Shown: piece by piece, positions 1 through 7,330 of the stretch
How the letters are laid out: the number at the start of each line of letters is the position of its first letter
Numbering within the stretch: the stretch's first letter is position 1
Assembly: GCF_001792815.1 (NCBI RefSeq)
Contig: NZ_CP017674.1
Span: 2,728,001-2,792,000 of the forward strand
Source: Microbacterium sp. BH-3-3-3
Lineage (GTDB): Bacteria; Actinomycetota; Actinomycetes; Actinomycetales; Microbacteriaceae
DNA: 64,000 nucleotides
Direction of reading: 5' to 3'
Notes under the pieces: model-generated
The model's database searches: none
Seen by the model: only the letters and a program-made list of their open reading frames with translations
Told to the model about the DNA's origin: nothing
Program-made: the position numbers and the translations under genes

Positions 1-287
1 AGCAGTACGTCGGCCTGCTCGATCGCATCCGCGCTTCGTCGCCGAAGGCCGCGCTCGTCTGCCTCGGTACCTGGACGAGTGACGGCGCCGCGTACGACGA
101 GGCGATCGCCCGCACCTGCGCCGCGCGGGGCGGGGTGTACGTCGGGCTCGCCGACGCCTTCTCGACGTCCGCGTACCACGGTCCCGAGGGGCGCGACTCG
201 TTCGCCGGTACCGGCGACTATTTCCACCCGAACGACACCGGGCACCGCGCGATCGCCGACGGCGTGCTGAAGGCCCTCACCTACTGA
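1..287 (+). CDS. SGNH/GDSL-family hydrolase, C-terminal end (5' part outside window)
   Basis: The open frame enters from the left edge (codons begin at base 3) and stops with TGA at 285-287, leaving about 94 residues. Near the end it carries DYFHPNDTGHRAIA, the block V signature of SGNH hydrolases, in which Asp and His of the catalytic triad sit in a D-x-x-H context. The rest, such as YVGLADAF, fits the last beta strand of the flavodoxin-like fold. Members are esterases or lipases, often secreted; the signal peptide and catalytic Ser would lie outside this window. Substrate cannot be inferred. Confidence 0.8.
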   Translation, partial: QYVGLLDRIRASSPKAALVCLGTWTSDGAAYDEAIARTCAARGGVYVGLADAFSTSAYHGPEGRDSFAGTGDYFHPNDTGHRAIADGVLKALTY

Positions 288-317
288 GCCGCCCGTGCGC
301 GCCGGGAGCGCGGAGCG

Positions 318-455
318 TCACATCGGTTCGGTGGTGCGGATGAGGCCGCAGCTCACACACGACCATGCCACGAGGAACCGCTCGTCGTCGAGGATCTCGA
401 ACGAGAGCGGGTCGCCGCAGGTGGGGCAGGGGAGCGGACTCGGCCGGCTGTTCAT
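318..455 (-). CDS. 45-residue zinc-ribbon protein
   Basis: This small gene encodes 45 residues with two cysteine pairs, CPTC near residue 10 and CVSC near residue 33, spaced like a rubredoxin-type zinc knuckle. Its ATG overlaps the TGA of the upstream reductase gene in the pattern ATGA (452-455), so translation is probably coupled to that gene. The middle (SFEILDDERFLVAWSC) looks like a beta hairpin and not random sequence. Function is unknown; a metal-binding accessory is an inference from the Cys pairs only. Confidence 0.7.
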   Translation of the reverse strand: MNSRPSPLPCPTCGDPLSFEILDDERFLVAWSCVSCGLIRTTEPM

Positions 456-1093
456 CGTGAGAACGTCACGTGCACGACGCCGCTCTCGGCGACCTCGGTC
501 GTCACCGTGTAGCGGCGGTCAAGATCGCGCAGGTCGTCCCACAGGCGCGTTCCCCGCCCCAGGATCACGGGGCGGATGGCCATGTGCAGGTGGTCGACGA
601 GGTCGGCCTCGAGGGCCGCGCGTACCACCCCGACACCCCCGCCGATGCGCACGTCGGCGTCGCCGGCGGCCGCGGACGCCCGTGTCACGGCATCCGTGAT
701 GCTCTCGCAGACGAAGGTGAATCGCGTGCCGTTCGCGAAGGCGATCTCGGGCCGCTCGCGGTGCGTGAGGACGAACACCGGTACGCGGAACGGCGGCTCC
801 TCGCCCCACCACCCGCGCCAGTCGGGATCGTCGGGGAAGGCATGCAGGCCGAACATGCCCGCGCCCATGACCTCGGCGCCGATGCCCTCGAAGTACGCGG
901 CGGCGTACCGGTCGTCGACGCCAGTCGTCCCCGCGCCCGACGTGTCGCCGAAGACACGCTCACGGAACGTTCTCGTCGCCATGTAGTCCGCGACGAGACG
1001 CCCCCAGTCCTCGCCCATCGGATTCTCGGGCGACGGGTCGGCGGGCATCGCCACCCCGTCGAGCGAGATGTTCAGATCGACGCGGACGGGCAA
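452..1093 (-). CDS. dihydrofolate reductase / RibD C-terminal family reductase
   Basis: This 213-residue protein opens with the strand and SLDG motif (about residues 5-14) common to the RibD C-terminal/DHFR-like superfamily, and has the late glycine-rich NADPH-binding segment IGGGVGVVRAAL near residues 149-160 followed by the DHLHMAIRPVILGRG strand-turn. Such proteins are stand-alone NADPH-dependent reductases, mostly of unknown substrate, related to YyaP/YwjB. An insertion around residues 35-60 is longer than in the shortest members. It ends in an ATGA overlap with the downstream zinc-ribbon gene. It is unlikely to be the essential FolA, being far from canonical DHFR. Confidence 0.82.
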   Translation of the reverse strand: MPVRVDLNISLDGVAMPADPSPENPMGEDWGRLVADYMATRTFRERVFGDTSGAGTTGVDDRYAAAYFEGIGAEVMGAGMFGLHAFPDDPDWRGWWGEEPPFRVPVFVLTHRERPEIAFANGTRFTFVCESITDAVTRASAAAGDADVRIGGGVGVVRAALEADLVDHLHMAIRPVILGRGTRLWDDLRDLDRRYTVTTEVAESGVVHVTFSR

Positions 1094-1112
1094 GGTGTGC
1101 TCCGGGGAGGGG

Positions 1113-1601
1113 TTACCGGTAGTTGGTGAACTGCAGGTCGACGTCGAGGTCGGCGGCCTTGAGCAGGCGCTGCACTTCCTGCAGGTCGTCGCGCGACTTC
1201 GACTGCACGCGCAGTTCGTCGCCCTGGATCTGCGACTTGACGCCCTTGGGACCCTCGTCGCGGATGATCTTGTTGACCTTCTTCGCGTCGTCCTGCGAGA
1301 TGCCCTCCTTCAGCGTGGAGGTGATGCGGTACTCCTTGCCGCTGGCGACGGGCTCACCGGCATCCAGGCTCTTGAGCGAGATGCCGCGCTTGATGAGCTT
1401 CGTCTGGAAGACGTCGAGAACGGCGTTGGCGCGCTCCTCGGAGTTCGCCTTGATGACGATGGAGTCTCCGCTCCACGCGATCGACGCGTCGGTGCCCTTG
1501 AAGTCGTAACGCTGCTCGACCTCTTTGTGAGCCTGGTTCAGCGCGTTGTCGGCTTCCTGTCGGTCGATCTTGGAAACGATGTCGAAGGAAGAATCAGCCA
1601 T
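1113..1601 (-). CDS. yajQ: YajQ-family nucleotide-binding protein
   Basis: The 162-residue product matches the full length of the YajQ/UPF0234 family: N-terminal [16 protein letters not shown], central [15 protein letters not shown] and the C-terminal [16 protein letters not shown]. The family forms two ferredoxin-like halves and binds nucleotides; some members bind cyclic di-GMP. The first ten codons and the upstream region (1572-1683) are duplicated exactly at 2254-2365, so this gene kept an intact promoter after the rearrangement next door. It is transcribed away from that repeat. Confidence 0.93.
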   Translation of the reverse strand: MADSSFDIVSKIDRQEADNALNQAHKEVEQRYDFKGTDASIAWSGDSIVIKANSEERANAVLDVFQTKLIKRGISLKSLDAGEPVASGKEYRITSTLKEGISQDDAKKVNKIIRDEGPKGVKSQIQGDELRVQSKSRDDLQEVQRLLKAADLDVDLQFTNYR

Positions 1602-1683
1602 GATCCGATTCTATTCGCGGGCCCCCGATCCACACCCCCTCGACATCGCCCGCCCCGTCTCGGTATGCGCGCTCGTAGACTCG
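1572..1683. repeat. 112-bp direct repeat, copy A (yajQ 5' end plus divergent promoter)
   Basis: This copy is identical base for base to 2254-2365, offset 682 bp. It starts within yajQ (codons 1-10) and covers the whole region upstream to TAGACTCG, which in the other copy provides the -10 element (TAGACT) of the FBP-domain gene. It is therefore a duplicated bidirectional promoter. Confidence 0.97.
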
Positions 1684-1725
1684 ACCGACCCGGAGCGTGA
1701 CGTTCAGGGCGTCTACGGGAGCCCC

Positions 1726-2181
1726 TCAATGGCGCGACGAGCGAGATCGCATCCTTGCGCCTACGTGGATGGTGCATCCCGCGAGCAGGACGAGCATCAG
1801 GGCCGGGAACCAGATGTTCGCGTCTTCAGCTGCCTGCGTCCGCACGACCCAGGGCTTGTTCACGTTGAAGGTATCCGTCGGACGAAAGAAGGCCGACACC
1901 GTTCCGTCCGAACCAGGAGCACCGTCCAAGACAACGCCGTGCAATCGAGAGCTGCCATCGTCGCTCACCCATCGGCCGATGCTCCGGCATCCCCCGCGGT
2001 TCTCGACGCACCGCTCCTGAGTAAAGGTGCCCCACGTCGATGGCTCGATGCGATCGAGCATCATCGTGGTCGCGACTATGGCGACAACGATCGTCAGGAC
2101 GACAAGTACAGTCAGCCCGATCCAGTTTCTTATGGGGCTTGTGGGACCATCCGCGCCCCGGTCGCGACGCCGCAACACAGC
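1726..2181 (-). CDS. orphan two-TM membrane protein between direct repeats
   Basis: About 151 residues. A basic N-terminus is followed by one hydrophobic segment (GLTVLVVLTIVVAIVATTMM, about residues 21-40), a polar loop of about 75 residues with two Cys (CVENRGGC), and a second hydrophobic segment (WFPALMLVLLAGCTIHV) ending in a basic tail, so both ends are probably cytoplasmic. GTG at 2179-2181 is preceded by AAAGG at good spacing, so it is preferred to the next TTG. The coding DNA looks less GC-rich than its neighbours, and the gene sits wholly inside the 682-bp segment bounded by the 112-bp repeats, which suggests acquisition. No family was recognised. Confidence 0.6.
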   Translation of the reverse strand, partial: AVLRRRDRGADGPTSPIRNWIGLTVLVVLTIVVAIVATTMMLDRIEPSTWGTFTQERCVENRGGCRSIGRWVSDDGSSRLHGVVLDGAPGSDGTVSAFFRPTDTFNVNKPWVVRTQAAEDANIWFPALMLVLLAGCTIHVGARMRSRSSRH

Positions 2182-2247
2182 AGCCTTTCATGAGTGTTCT
2201 CGGACGCGGCAACGCAGGTTGTGGAGCGATCCCGCGTCGTTCGACCG

Positions 2248-2283
2248 TTATCGGGAAACGATGTCGAAGGAAGAATCAGCCAT
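2248..2283 (-). pseudogene. stub of yajQ left in the second repeat copy
   Basis: In the second repeat copy the yajQ start codon and first ten codons are retained, then the frame runs into new sequence and stops after 11 residues ([14 protein letters not shown] at 2248-2250). It is a truncated duplicate and can hardly be functional, but the promoter duplicated with it may now drive the membrane-protein gene downstream. Confidence 0.85.
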
Positions 2284-2365
2284 GATCCGATTCTATTCGC
2301 GGGCCCCCGATCCACACCCCCTCGACATCGCCCGCCCCGTCTCGGTATGCGCGCTCGTAGACTCG
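2254..2365. repeat. 112-bp direct repeat, copy B
   Basis: A perfect second copy of 1572-1683. It ends inside the TAGACT -10 hexamer context (2358-2363) that lies eight bases before the ATG of the FBP-domain gene. The two copies bracket the orphan membrane-protein gene. Confidence 0.97.
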
Positions 2366-2371
2366 GATGCC

Positions 2372-2872
2372 ATGCGAGCACTCACCGAGAACGAGCTCCG
2401 CGCCGCGTTCGTCAACGCCACGCCGGACGAGGTGCGCGTTCTGGCGCTTCCTCACGACTTCGTGCTGACCGACTGGGATCATCTCGACTTCCTCGCCTGG
2501 CGTGATCCGAGCACGCGGGGCCGCGGATACCTCGTGATCGAGCGCGACGGGGAGCCGATCGGAGTGCTGCTGCGCGCCGCCGACGGGCAGTCGCGCGCCC
2601 GGTCGTCGATGTGCAACCTCTGCCACACGATGCAGCCCGGTGATCAGGTGACGTTGTTCACCGCACGCAAGGCCGGCGCGGCCGGCGAGCACGGCGACAC
2701 GGTGGGCACCTACATGTGCGCCGACCTGTCGTGCCACGAGACGGTGCGCCTGGCGGCTCCCCTCGCGCCGAGCGAGATCCGCGCGAGCGTCGACCGCAAG
2801 ATCGACGGCACGCGGCGCCGCACCGAGGATTTCGTCGCCCGCGTGCTCGAGACCGCCGAGGTGACGCGATGA
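2372..2872 (+). CDS. FBP-domain (EF-G-binding type) zinc-finger protein
   Basis: 166 residues. A C-terminal treble-clef finger is visible as MCNLCHT (about residue 80) and YMCADLSCHE (about residue 115), matching the FBP C-terminal domain of fusidic-acid-resistance-type proteins that bind elongation factor G. The N-terminal part (LTENELRAAFVNATPDEV) fits the same family. ATG 2372 is chosen because TAGACT lies eight bases upstream, as in leaderless actinobacterial transcripts; the frame is open further upstream but enters the repeat. It overlaps the next gene by ATGA. A role on the ribosome is family knowledge; resistance itself is not shown. Confidence 0.85.
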   Translation: MRALTENELRAAFVNATPDEVRVLALPHDFVLTDWDHLDFLAWRDPSTRGRGYLVIERDGEPIGVLLRAADGQSRARSSMCNLCHTMQPGDQVTLFTARKAGAAGEHGDTVGTYMCADLSCHETVRLAAPLAPSEIRASVDRKIDGTRRRTEDFVARVLETAEVTR

Positions 2873-3750
2873 GCGGGCGGGTCGTCGTCATCGGCGACGC
2901 CCTCATCGACGAGCTGCGCGACGAGACGGGTGTGCGCGAGTTCGTCGGCGGCGCGGGCCTCAACGTCGCGGTGGGGCTCTCGCGCCTGGGCGTTCCGGCA
3001 TCGCTCATCGCGATGGTGGGCGACGATGCGGCGGGCGAGCAGATCCGCGGCTTCCTCGCCGAGCACGGCGTCGAGCTGCTGGCGAGTCCGTCGGAGCACG
3101 GCTCATCGCGCGCCGTGAGCACCCGCTCGCCGGGCGGAGAGCCCGAGTACGTCTTCAACGACGCGGCCCAGAACCGACGGGTGCGCTACGGCGACGCCGA
3201 GCGCGCGGCGATCGCCGACGCCCCCATGGTCGTGGTCAGCTGCTTCCCCTTCGACGACGCGGAGCAGACCCGCCTCCTGATGGATGCCACGGCCTCACCG
3301 TCGACGCCCCTGGCCATCGACCCGAACCCGCGGAGCGGCATGCTGCACGACCGCGCCGCGTTCGTGCAGGGCCTCGAGCGGGCGGCATCCGGAGCCCTCT
3401 TAGTGAAGGTGGGCGATGACGACGCGCAGCTTCTCTACGGCGGCTCGCTCGACGACCTGCGCGTGCGGCTCGTCGGCCTCGGCGTGGGTGCCGTGCTGGC
3501 GACCTACGGCGCGGGCGGCGCCGCGATCGACGCCGCCGGAACCTCGGTCGCGCGGGGGATCTCGGAGCTTCCCGGCCGCATCATCGACACGATGGGTGGT
3601 GGCGACGCCGTGCTGGCGACCACCGTCGCGCTCGTGCGCGACCGCCTTCCGGTTGATGCCGAGGAGTGGGATGCCGTGCTCACCCGCGCCATGGATGTCG
3701 CCGCCGCCACCTGCCGCCACGAGGGGGCCCTGCTGCGCACGCCGGAGTGA
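2869..3750 (+). CDS. PfkB-family carbohydrate/nucleoside kinase
   Basis: 293 residues with both PfkB signatures: the N-terminal GGAGLNVAVGLSRLG (about residues 27-41) and the C-terminal DTMGGGDAVLAT (about 240-251), whose Asp is the catalytic base. The usual DTTGAGD reads GGGD here, a mild deviation in the anion hole. The enzyme should transfer phosphate from ATP to a sugar or related alcohol; fructokinase or ribokinase-like activity is possible but the substrate is not readable. The start overlaps the stop of the FBP-domain gene (ATGA), so the two form an operon. Confidence 0.87.
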   Translation: MSGRVVVIGDALIDELRDETGVREFVGGAGLNVAVGLSRLGVPASLIAMVGDDAAGEQIRGFLAEHGVELLASPSEHGSSRAVSTRSPGGEPEYVFNDAAQNRRVRYGDAERAAIADAPMVVVSCFPFDDAEQTRLLMDATASPSTPLAIDPNPRSGMLHDRAAFVQGLERAASGALLVKVGDDDAQLLYGGSLDDLRVRLVGLGVGAVLATYGAGGAAIDAAGTSVARGISELPGRIIDTMGGGDAVLATTVALVRDRLPVDAEEWDAVLTRAMDVAAATCRHEGALLRTPE

Positions 3751-3761
3751 CCCCACCGTGG

Positions 3762-3791
3762 TTGGAGGCACCCTCTGCGAGATAGTAGAGT
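3762..3791 (+). promoter_or_regulatory. probable promoter of tRNA-Tyr
   Basis: TTGGAG (3762-3767) and TAGAGT (3786-3791) are separated by 18 bases and lie about 45 bases before the tRNA. The fit to sigma-70 consensus is moderate. Confidence 0.4.
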
Positions 3792-3838
3792 GGTTTCTCG
3801 CGCCTCTGGTCGACTGAACAAGCCGGGCGGGCGCGCAT

Positions 3839-3920
3839 GGCGAGTTACCCAAGCGGCCAAAGGGATCTGACTGTAAATCAGACTGCATTGCATTCGGGGG
3901 TTCGAATCCCTCACTCGCCA
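3839..3920 (+). tRNA. tRNA-Tyr (GTA)
   Basis: The acceptor stem GGCGAGT pairs with ACTCGCC at 3913-3919. The anticodon loop reads CTGTAAAT (GTA), and a long variable arm precedes the T loop GGTTCGAATCC, all as in class II tRNA-Tyr. CCA is not encoded in full. Confidence 0.95.
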
Positions 3921-3922
3921 CA

Positions 3923-3950
3923 AAACGTCCGTCTCTCGAGACGGACGTTT
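3923..3950 (+). terminator. intrinsic terminator of tRNA-Tyr
   Basis: A perfect 12-bp stem (AAACGTCCGTCT / AGACGGACGTTT) with a CTCG loop begins three bases after the tRNA and ends in TTT. Confidence 0.85.
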
Positions 3951-4053
3951 CCTGTTTCAGGAGAGTGCGTCCGGAGCGCCCCTCAGCTGTCTGCGCTCGC
4001 TCACGCAGCGCTCGGCCCCACTCCGGACGCTGAAACGGGTAGAGCGACAGTCG

Positions 4054-4806
4054 TCACACCGGCGCCCTCGGTGGGCGGTTGATTGTCCCGCCCGTGAGCC
4101 GAATCGCCGTGACCGACGTGATGGCGCCCGCGGCCATGATCGCCGCGAGGACGACCAGCTGAAAGCGTCCTGCCTCGACGGGTGAGAGTCCGCCAAAGAT
4201 CGCTCCCACGAACGCTCCGGGAAGAACGACCACGCCGGTCGTCTTGACCTGGTCGATCCCGGGGAGGAGGGCGTCGTGTACCGCGCGCCGCCCGAGGTCG
4301 CGGGTGGCGCGGCGAGGTGTCGCTCCCAGCGCCAACCAGGCCTCCACTTCGGGCCAGCGGTCAGCGCGCAGCTGCGCGAAGGTGCGACCGGTCACCGAGG
4401 CGACGGTCATGGCGTTGCCGATCACCATCGCCCCGACCGCGAGAACGAACCGAGGTGAGTATTCGACGGCGCCGGTGAGGAACACCACGCTTCCGGCCAC
4501 ACCCACCCCGGCGAAGAGGGCAAGCGCCGTCCTCCATGCCTGAGAGGGCGGATCTCCGATGCGATTCGTTGACACCGACACCGCCACCAGAAACATCACC
4601 ACGAGCGCGGCGCCTACCCAGACGGCATCCTGAATGACCCCCGTCAAGATGACGCTGAGAAGGGTGAGCTGCACGGTCGCCCGCACGAGAGCAAAGGCCG
4701 GACCGTGCCACCGCGGCACTCCCGAAGCGAGCAGGATGCTCACCGCGATGCCGGCGAGAACCAGCATCGCCACCGCCGTGCGCACCAGCACATCGACTGT
4801 AGGCAT
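4054..4806 (-). CDS. fetB: FetB-like (UPF0014) ABC transporter permease
   Basis: 250 residues, almost entirely membrane segments (about six or seven). It shows the family hallmarks ALVRATVQLTLLS near residue 40 and the cytoplasmic stretch GRTFAQLRADRWPEVEAWLALGATPRRA around residues 140-167, which contacts the ATPase. Family members (FetB/YbbM) pair with an ATPase FetA and have been linked to iron export under oxidative stress. No ATPase gene lies next to it here, so its partner must be elsewhere or it works alone. The metal role is inferred from the family only. Confidence 0.8.
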   Translation of the reverse strand: MPTVDVLVRTAVAMLVLAGIAVSILLASGVPRWHGPAFALVRATVQLTLLSVILTGVIQDAVWVGAALVVMFLVAVSVSTNRIGDPPSQAWRTALALFAGVGVAGSVVFLTGAVEYSPRFVLAVGAMVIGNAMTVASVTGRTFAQLRADRWPEVEAWLALGATPRRATRDLGRRAVHDALLPGIDQVKTTGVVVLPGAFVGAIFGGLSPVEAGRFQLVVLAAIMAAGAITSVTAIRLTGGTINRPPRAPV

Positions 4807-4882
4807 GCCGAAAGAGTACTGGCGGTGCGCCCACCGCCTGTGTCCGGAGCCTCGCGCCGGTGGCGGCCGATAGTCTCCGTGG

Positions 4883-5944
4883 GTGCGAATCCTGCTAGAC
4901 GAGCCGAAGGTCGACGTGTCTTACTGTTCGGCATCGATCACCACCGATGAGGGCGTGGACCGCGGCGACCTCGGTGCCCCTTGGGTCGATGAGAGCAACG
5001 GACTGTGCGGAGCCGGTATCCCCGGAGTGCTCGAACTCGTTACGGGAACGCACACGGGCCGGGTGTCGTTCCGCGTCGAGTTGCATGATTCTGAGCCCGC
5101 CGTCGACCCGATGTGGGAAGAGGTCGTGGAAGTCTCGTTCACGACGGAGCTCGACGAGGCGTTCCTGACCGGCCTCATGGGTGATGAATTCCCTTTCCCG
5201 CTTCCCCGCGGCGACTACCGTGTCCGCTACTGCGCCCAGGGTTTCGGTGAAGCTCACAACAGCGATGAGGCGGAAGATTCTTACCTCTTGCAGTTCTGGC
5301 TGGCTCCGCCCGCCCCCGGCCGAATCCTTGTCCAGACCAGCACCGAAGCCTCATATTGGCACCGCACCCGGCGCACTCTGGGTCTGGAGGAGATGACCGA
5401 GCAAGAGCTCGCAGAGGTTGCCGAACGGCAGGAGCGCGGCCGTTTGCGGTGGGGAGATCGTGTTCCGAATGCGCGTCTGCTCGAACTCGTCGATGCCGGG
5501 ATGCCGCTGAGCGCCCTGACGGAGCTGGACGTGGACCTCGAGTTCGCCCTGGCCGAAGCCGATGATGTCCTCCATCGCCGTATCGCGGCGTGGGCCGCCC
5601 TGCGGTGCCTGGACGCATCCGGGCTGAGCGCGCTGCCCCTCTACGAGACCGCAGTGCACGCCTTTCGCCACGGAGATCCGGCGCCTCCGCCATTCGACGA
5701 ACTCCGTTACGGCTGGGATGTCCTCGCATGGTCGCGCCCTGTGCGAACGAGAGTGCCGGCGCCTCTGGATGGCGAAAGCACCGAATCGCCGCAGGAGTGG
5801 GCCACCCGCACGCTGATGGATTCCACTGGACGCGACTCGCTCATCGCCGTGCTGAACATCGTCGTCTGCCTGGCCTACGTGCACGGGCGCGACGGGTACC
5901 GCGAAGCGTTCGACGATCTGCGGGCACAGTTCCCAGACTTGTGA
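4883..5944 (+). CDS. hypothetical protein, two-part, 353 residues
   Basis: The family was not recognised with certainty. The N-terminal ~150 residues are beta-rich and acidic with a pattern (PMWEEVVEVSF, then GDYRVRYCAQGF near residue 112) that recurs in uncharacterised actinobacterial proteins. The C-terminal half is alpha-helical (HRRIAAWAALRCLDASGL; LIAVLNIVVCLAYVHG). There is no signal peptide or membrane segment. GTG 4883 is the likely start because TAGTCT (4871-4876) lies six bases upstream, indicating a leaderless mRNA. It is flanked by unrelated genes, so context says nothing on function. Confidence 0.7.
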   Translation: MRILLDEPKVDVSYCSASITTDEGVDRGDLGAPWVDESNGLCGAGIPGVLELVTGTHTGRVSFRVELHDSEPAVDPMWEEVVEVSFTTELDEAFLTGLMGDEFPFPLPRGDYRVRYCAQGFGEAHNSDEAEDSYLLQFWLAPPAPGRILVQTSTEASYWHRTRRTLGLEEMTEQELAEVAERQERGRLRWGDRVPNARLLELVDAGMPLSALTELDVDLEFALAEADDVLHRRIAAWAALRCLDASGLSALPLYETAVHAFRHGDPAPPPFDELRYGWDVLAWSRPVRTRVPAPLDGESTESPQEWATRTLMDSTGRDSLIAVLNIVVCLAYVHGRDGYREAFDDLRAQFPDL

Positions 5945-5964
5945 TGCCGGGAGCTCGGCTCACG

Positions 5965-6315
5965 TCAGACCGAGGCGGCGAGCAGGGTCTTGGACTTGCC
6001 GTTCAAGAAGTTGACGAGCGCGCCGAGCACGTTCACCTCGTTGCCGAGGTTGACCAGCGCGACGGCGTCCAGCTCGATGGTGGCGTCTCGCGCTTCCATC
6101 GTCGCCGTCCAGATCCCGTCACCGCCGGTCACGGGCTGCAGGTAGGTCACGGTCTTCGCCTCGCTGAGGTCGACGACGATCAGACCCGAGTCGGGATCGG
6201 TTTCGTCATCCTGCTCCAGGAGGCGGATGTCGCTTCCCGTCAGGTAGCCGAGGGCGCGGAATTCCGCGAGCCACTCCTCGAGCAGGTCCTTGTTCAGCAG
6301 GCGGCGTACCGGCAC
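5965..6315 (-). CDS. hypothetical protein, 116 residues
   Basis: A GTG start follows the ribosome site GGAGAG. The product looks like a small soluble alpha/beta protein (helix LLNKDLLEEWLAEFRALGY, then several strands) and ends in a helix, LGALVNFLNGKSKTLL. No catalytic motif is evident. It lies 77 bp downstream of the DUF7882 gene on the same strand and may be co-transcribed with it. Function unknown. Confidence 0.6.
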   Translation of the reverse strand: MPVRRLLNKDLLEEWLAEFRALGYLTGSDIRLLEQDDETDPDSGLIVVDLSEAKTVTYLQPVTGGDGIWTATMEARDATIELDAVALVNLGNEVNVLGALVNFLNGKSKTLLAASV

Positions 6316-6392
6316 GGCTCTCTCCGATTCCTTCGCGCGAGATCGCGCGTCACCACATTATGTCGGGTGCGGAGAGGTTCGGCTTCGTGCGT

Positions 6393-6752
6393 TCAGGCGG
6401 CGCGCATCGATCGCACGGGCGTGCGGGCGGGGCTACGGGTCGCCTTCTCGGCGACCTCCCACTCGCGCACGTCGATGACGAGACCCGATGCGGCGTTGGA
6501 CTGGTCGGCCAGCGTGCGCAGGTACTCGCCCACCAGCTGCTCGGGCTCGACGGATTCGAACACGAACCGCAGGGGGATCGAAGGCTGCAGCCAGATGGTG
6601 GAGCGTCCGGGATCCTGCTCCGTGCCGGTCCAGGTGAACGTGAACGACTCGCCGCGGCGCAGCTTCGTCGAGGCGATGACCTTGATGTAACCCATCAGGC
6701 GATCGGGAAGAAAAATGGGGGCGGTGTCGGAACCGTAGTAAAGAGTGGCCAT
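6393..6752 (-). CDS. DUF7882-type small protein (paralogue of 25618-25968)
   Basis: 119 residues starting MATLYYGSDTAPIFLPDRL with a clear AGGAG ribosome site. It is recognisably homologous to the product at 25618-25968: YYGS/FYGS, PIFL-D, K-LRRRE/KLRRGE, then WLQPSIPLRFVFE versus WFHPSIPLMFVIG, and a closing SGLVID/TGLTLD. This short family is common in Microbacteriaceae and has no known function. It is transcribed divergently from a MarR regulator with a palindromic operator between them, so it may be that regulator's target. Confidence 0.75.
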   Translation of the reverse strand: MATLYYGSDTAPIFLPDRLMGYIKVIASTKLRRGESFTFTWTGTEQDPGRSTIWLQPSIPLRFVFESVEPEQLVGEYLRTLADQSNAASGLVIDVREWEVAEKATRSPARTPVRSMRAA

Positions 6753-6811
6753 TGCGATCTCCTAGAGTCGGGGTCGGCGGGCTAATCACTAAAGTAGCAC
6801 GTATTTCACAA

Positions 6812-6827
6812 AGTTAATTAATTAACT
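6812..6827. promoter_or_regulatory. 16-bp perfect palindrome, candidate MarR operator
   Basis: AGTTAATTAATTAACT is its own reverse complement, is markedly AT-rich for this genome, and lies in the 149-bp gap between the divergent DUF7882 and MarR genes. MarR proteins typically bind AT-rich palindromes of this size near their own promoter. Flanking TTTCA/GAAA extends the symmetry imperfectly. Confidence 0.6.
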
Positions 6828-6847
6828 GAAATGTTCACGACCTTGAG

Positions 6848-6866
6848 TAAGGTAGGCCTTAGCAAT
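6848..6866. promoter_or_regulatory. DtxR/IdeR-like iron box upstream of marR
   Basis: TAAGGTAGGCCTTAGCAAT fits the DtxR/IdeR consensus TWAGGTWAGSCTWACCTWA at 15 of 19 positions by hand comparison. It also contains the inverted repeat TAAGG/CCTTA. It lies 36 bp before the marR start. Iron control is a hypothesis; the site may equally be a second half of the MarR operator. Confidence 0.35.
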
Positions 6867-6901
6867 CGGCCGGATTGCCCCAGGACTGAGGAGGTGCGGC
6901 G

Positions 6902-7330
6902 TTGACGAATCCCTCCGCGTTGACCGCAGCGCTCGATGACTACGTGTCCGCACGTGATGATGCCGTCGCGAAGGCGAGAACCGACCTGTCGGTCAGCGAA
7001 CTCGAGGCGACGGCTCTGTGCTGCATCGCCGACGAGCCCGGCATCCGCCCCTCGATCCTGCGCTCCCATCTGGGTGTGACCGCAGCCGGGGTTACCACGA
7101 TGGTCGATCGTCTGATCGGACGAGGCCTCGTGCGCCGCGAGCTCGATGCCGAAGACCGTCGGGTCAACCACATCCACCTCGAGATCGACATGGAGCAGGA
7201 GCCCTGGGCGGCGCTCCGGCGTTTCCCCGTCGAGGTGGACGCCGCCGTGCGCGCCGAGTCGCGCGATGTCGTCGAGGTGGCCGCCGAGCTGCTGCGTCGC
7301 ATTACGGATCGCGTGCGCACCTTCAGCTGA
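6902..7330 (+). CDS. MarR-family transcriptional regulator
   Basis: 142 residues with a winged helix-turn-helix centred on IRPSILRSHLGVTAAGVTTMVDRLIGRGLVRRE (split here as GVTAAGVTTMVDRLIGRG, about residues 58-75) and the wing DAEDRRVNHIHLE. The TTG start follows GAGGAGG at proper spacing. The gene is divergent from a DUF7882 gene, with a 16-bp palindrome between, so autoregulation plus control of that gene is likely. Its ligand is unknown. Its 3' end overlaps the convergent aztA by eight bases. Confidence 0.87.
   Translation: MTNPSALTAALDDYVSARDDAVAKARTDLSVSELEATALCCIADEPGIRPSILRSHLGVTAAGVTTMVDRLIGRGLVRRELDAEDRRVNHIHLEIDMEQEPWAALRRFPVEVDAAVRAESRDVVEVAAELLRRITDRVRTFS

Noticed and set aside
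1572..2365. Insertion sequence bounded by the 112-bp repeats
   Set aside because: There is no transposase, no terminal inverted repeats and the 112-bp direct repeats are far longer than a target-site duplication and consist of host gene sequence.
3839..3950. tRNA-Tyr as an integration site for a mobile island
   Set aside because: No integrase gene or direct repeat of the tRNA 3' end was found nearby; downstream genes look chromosomal.
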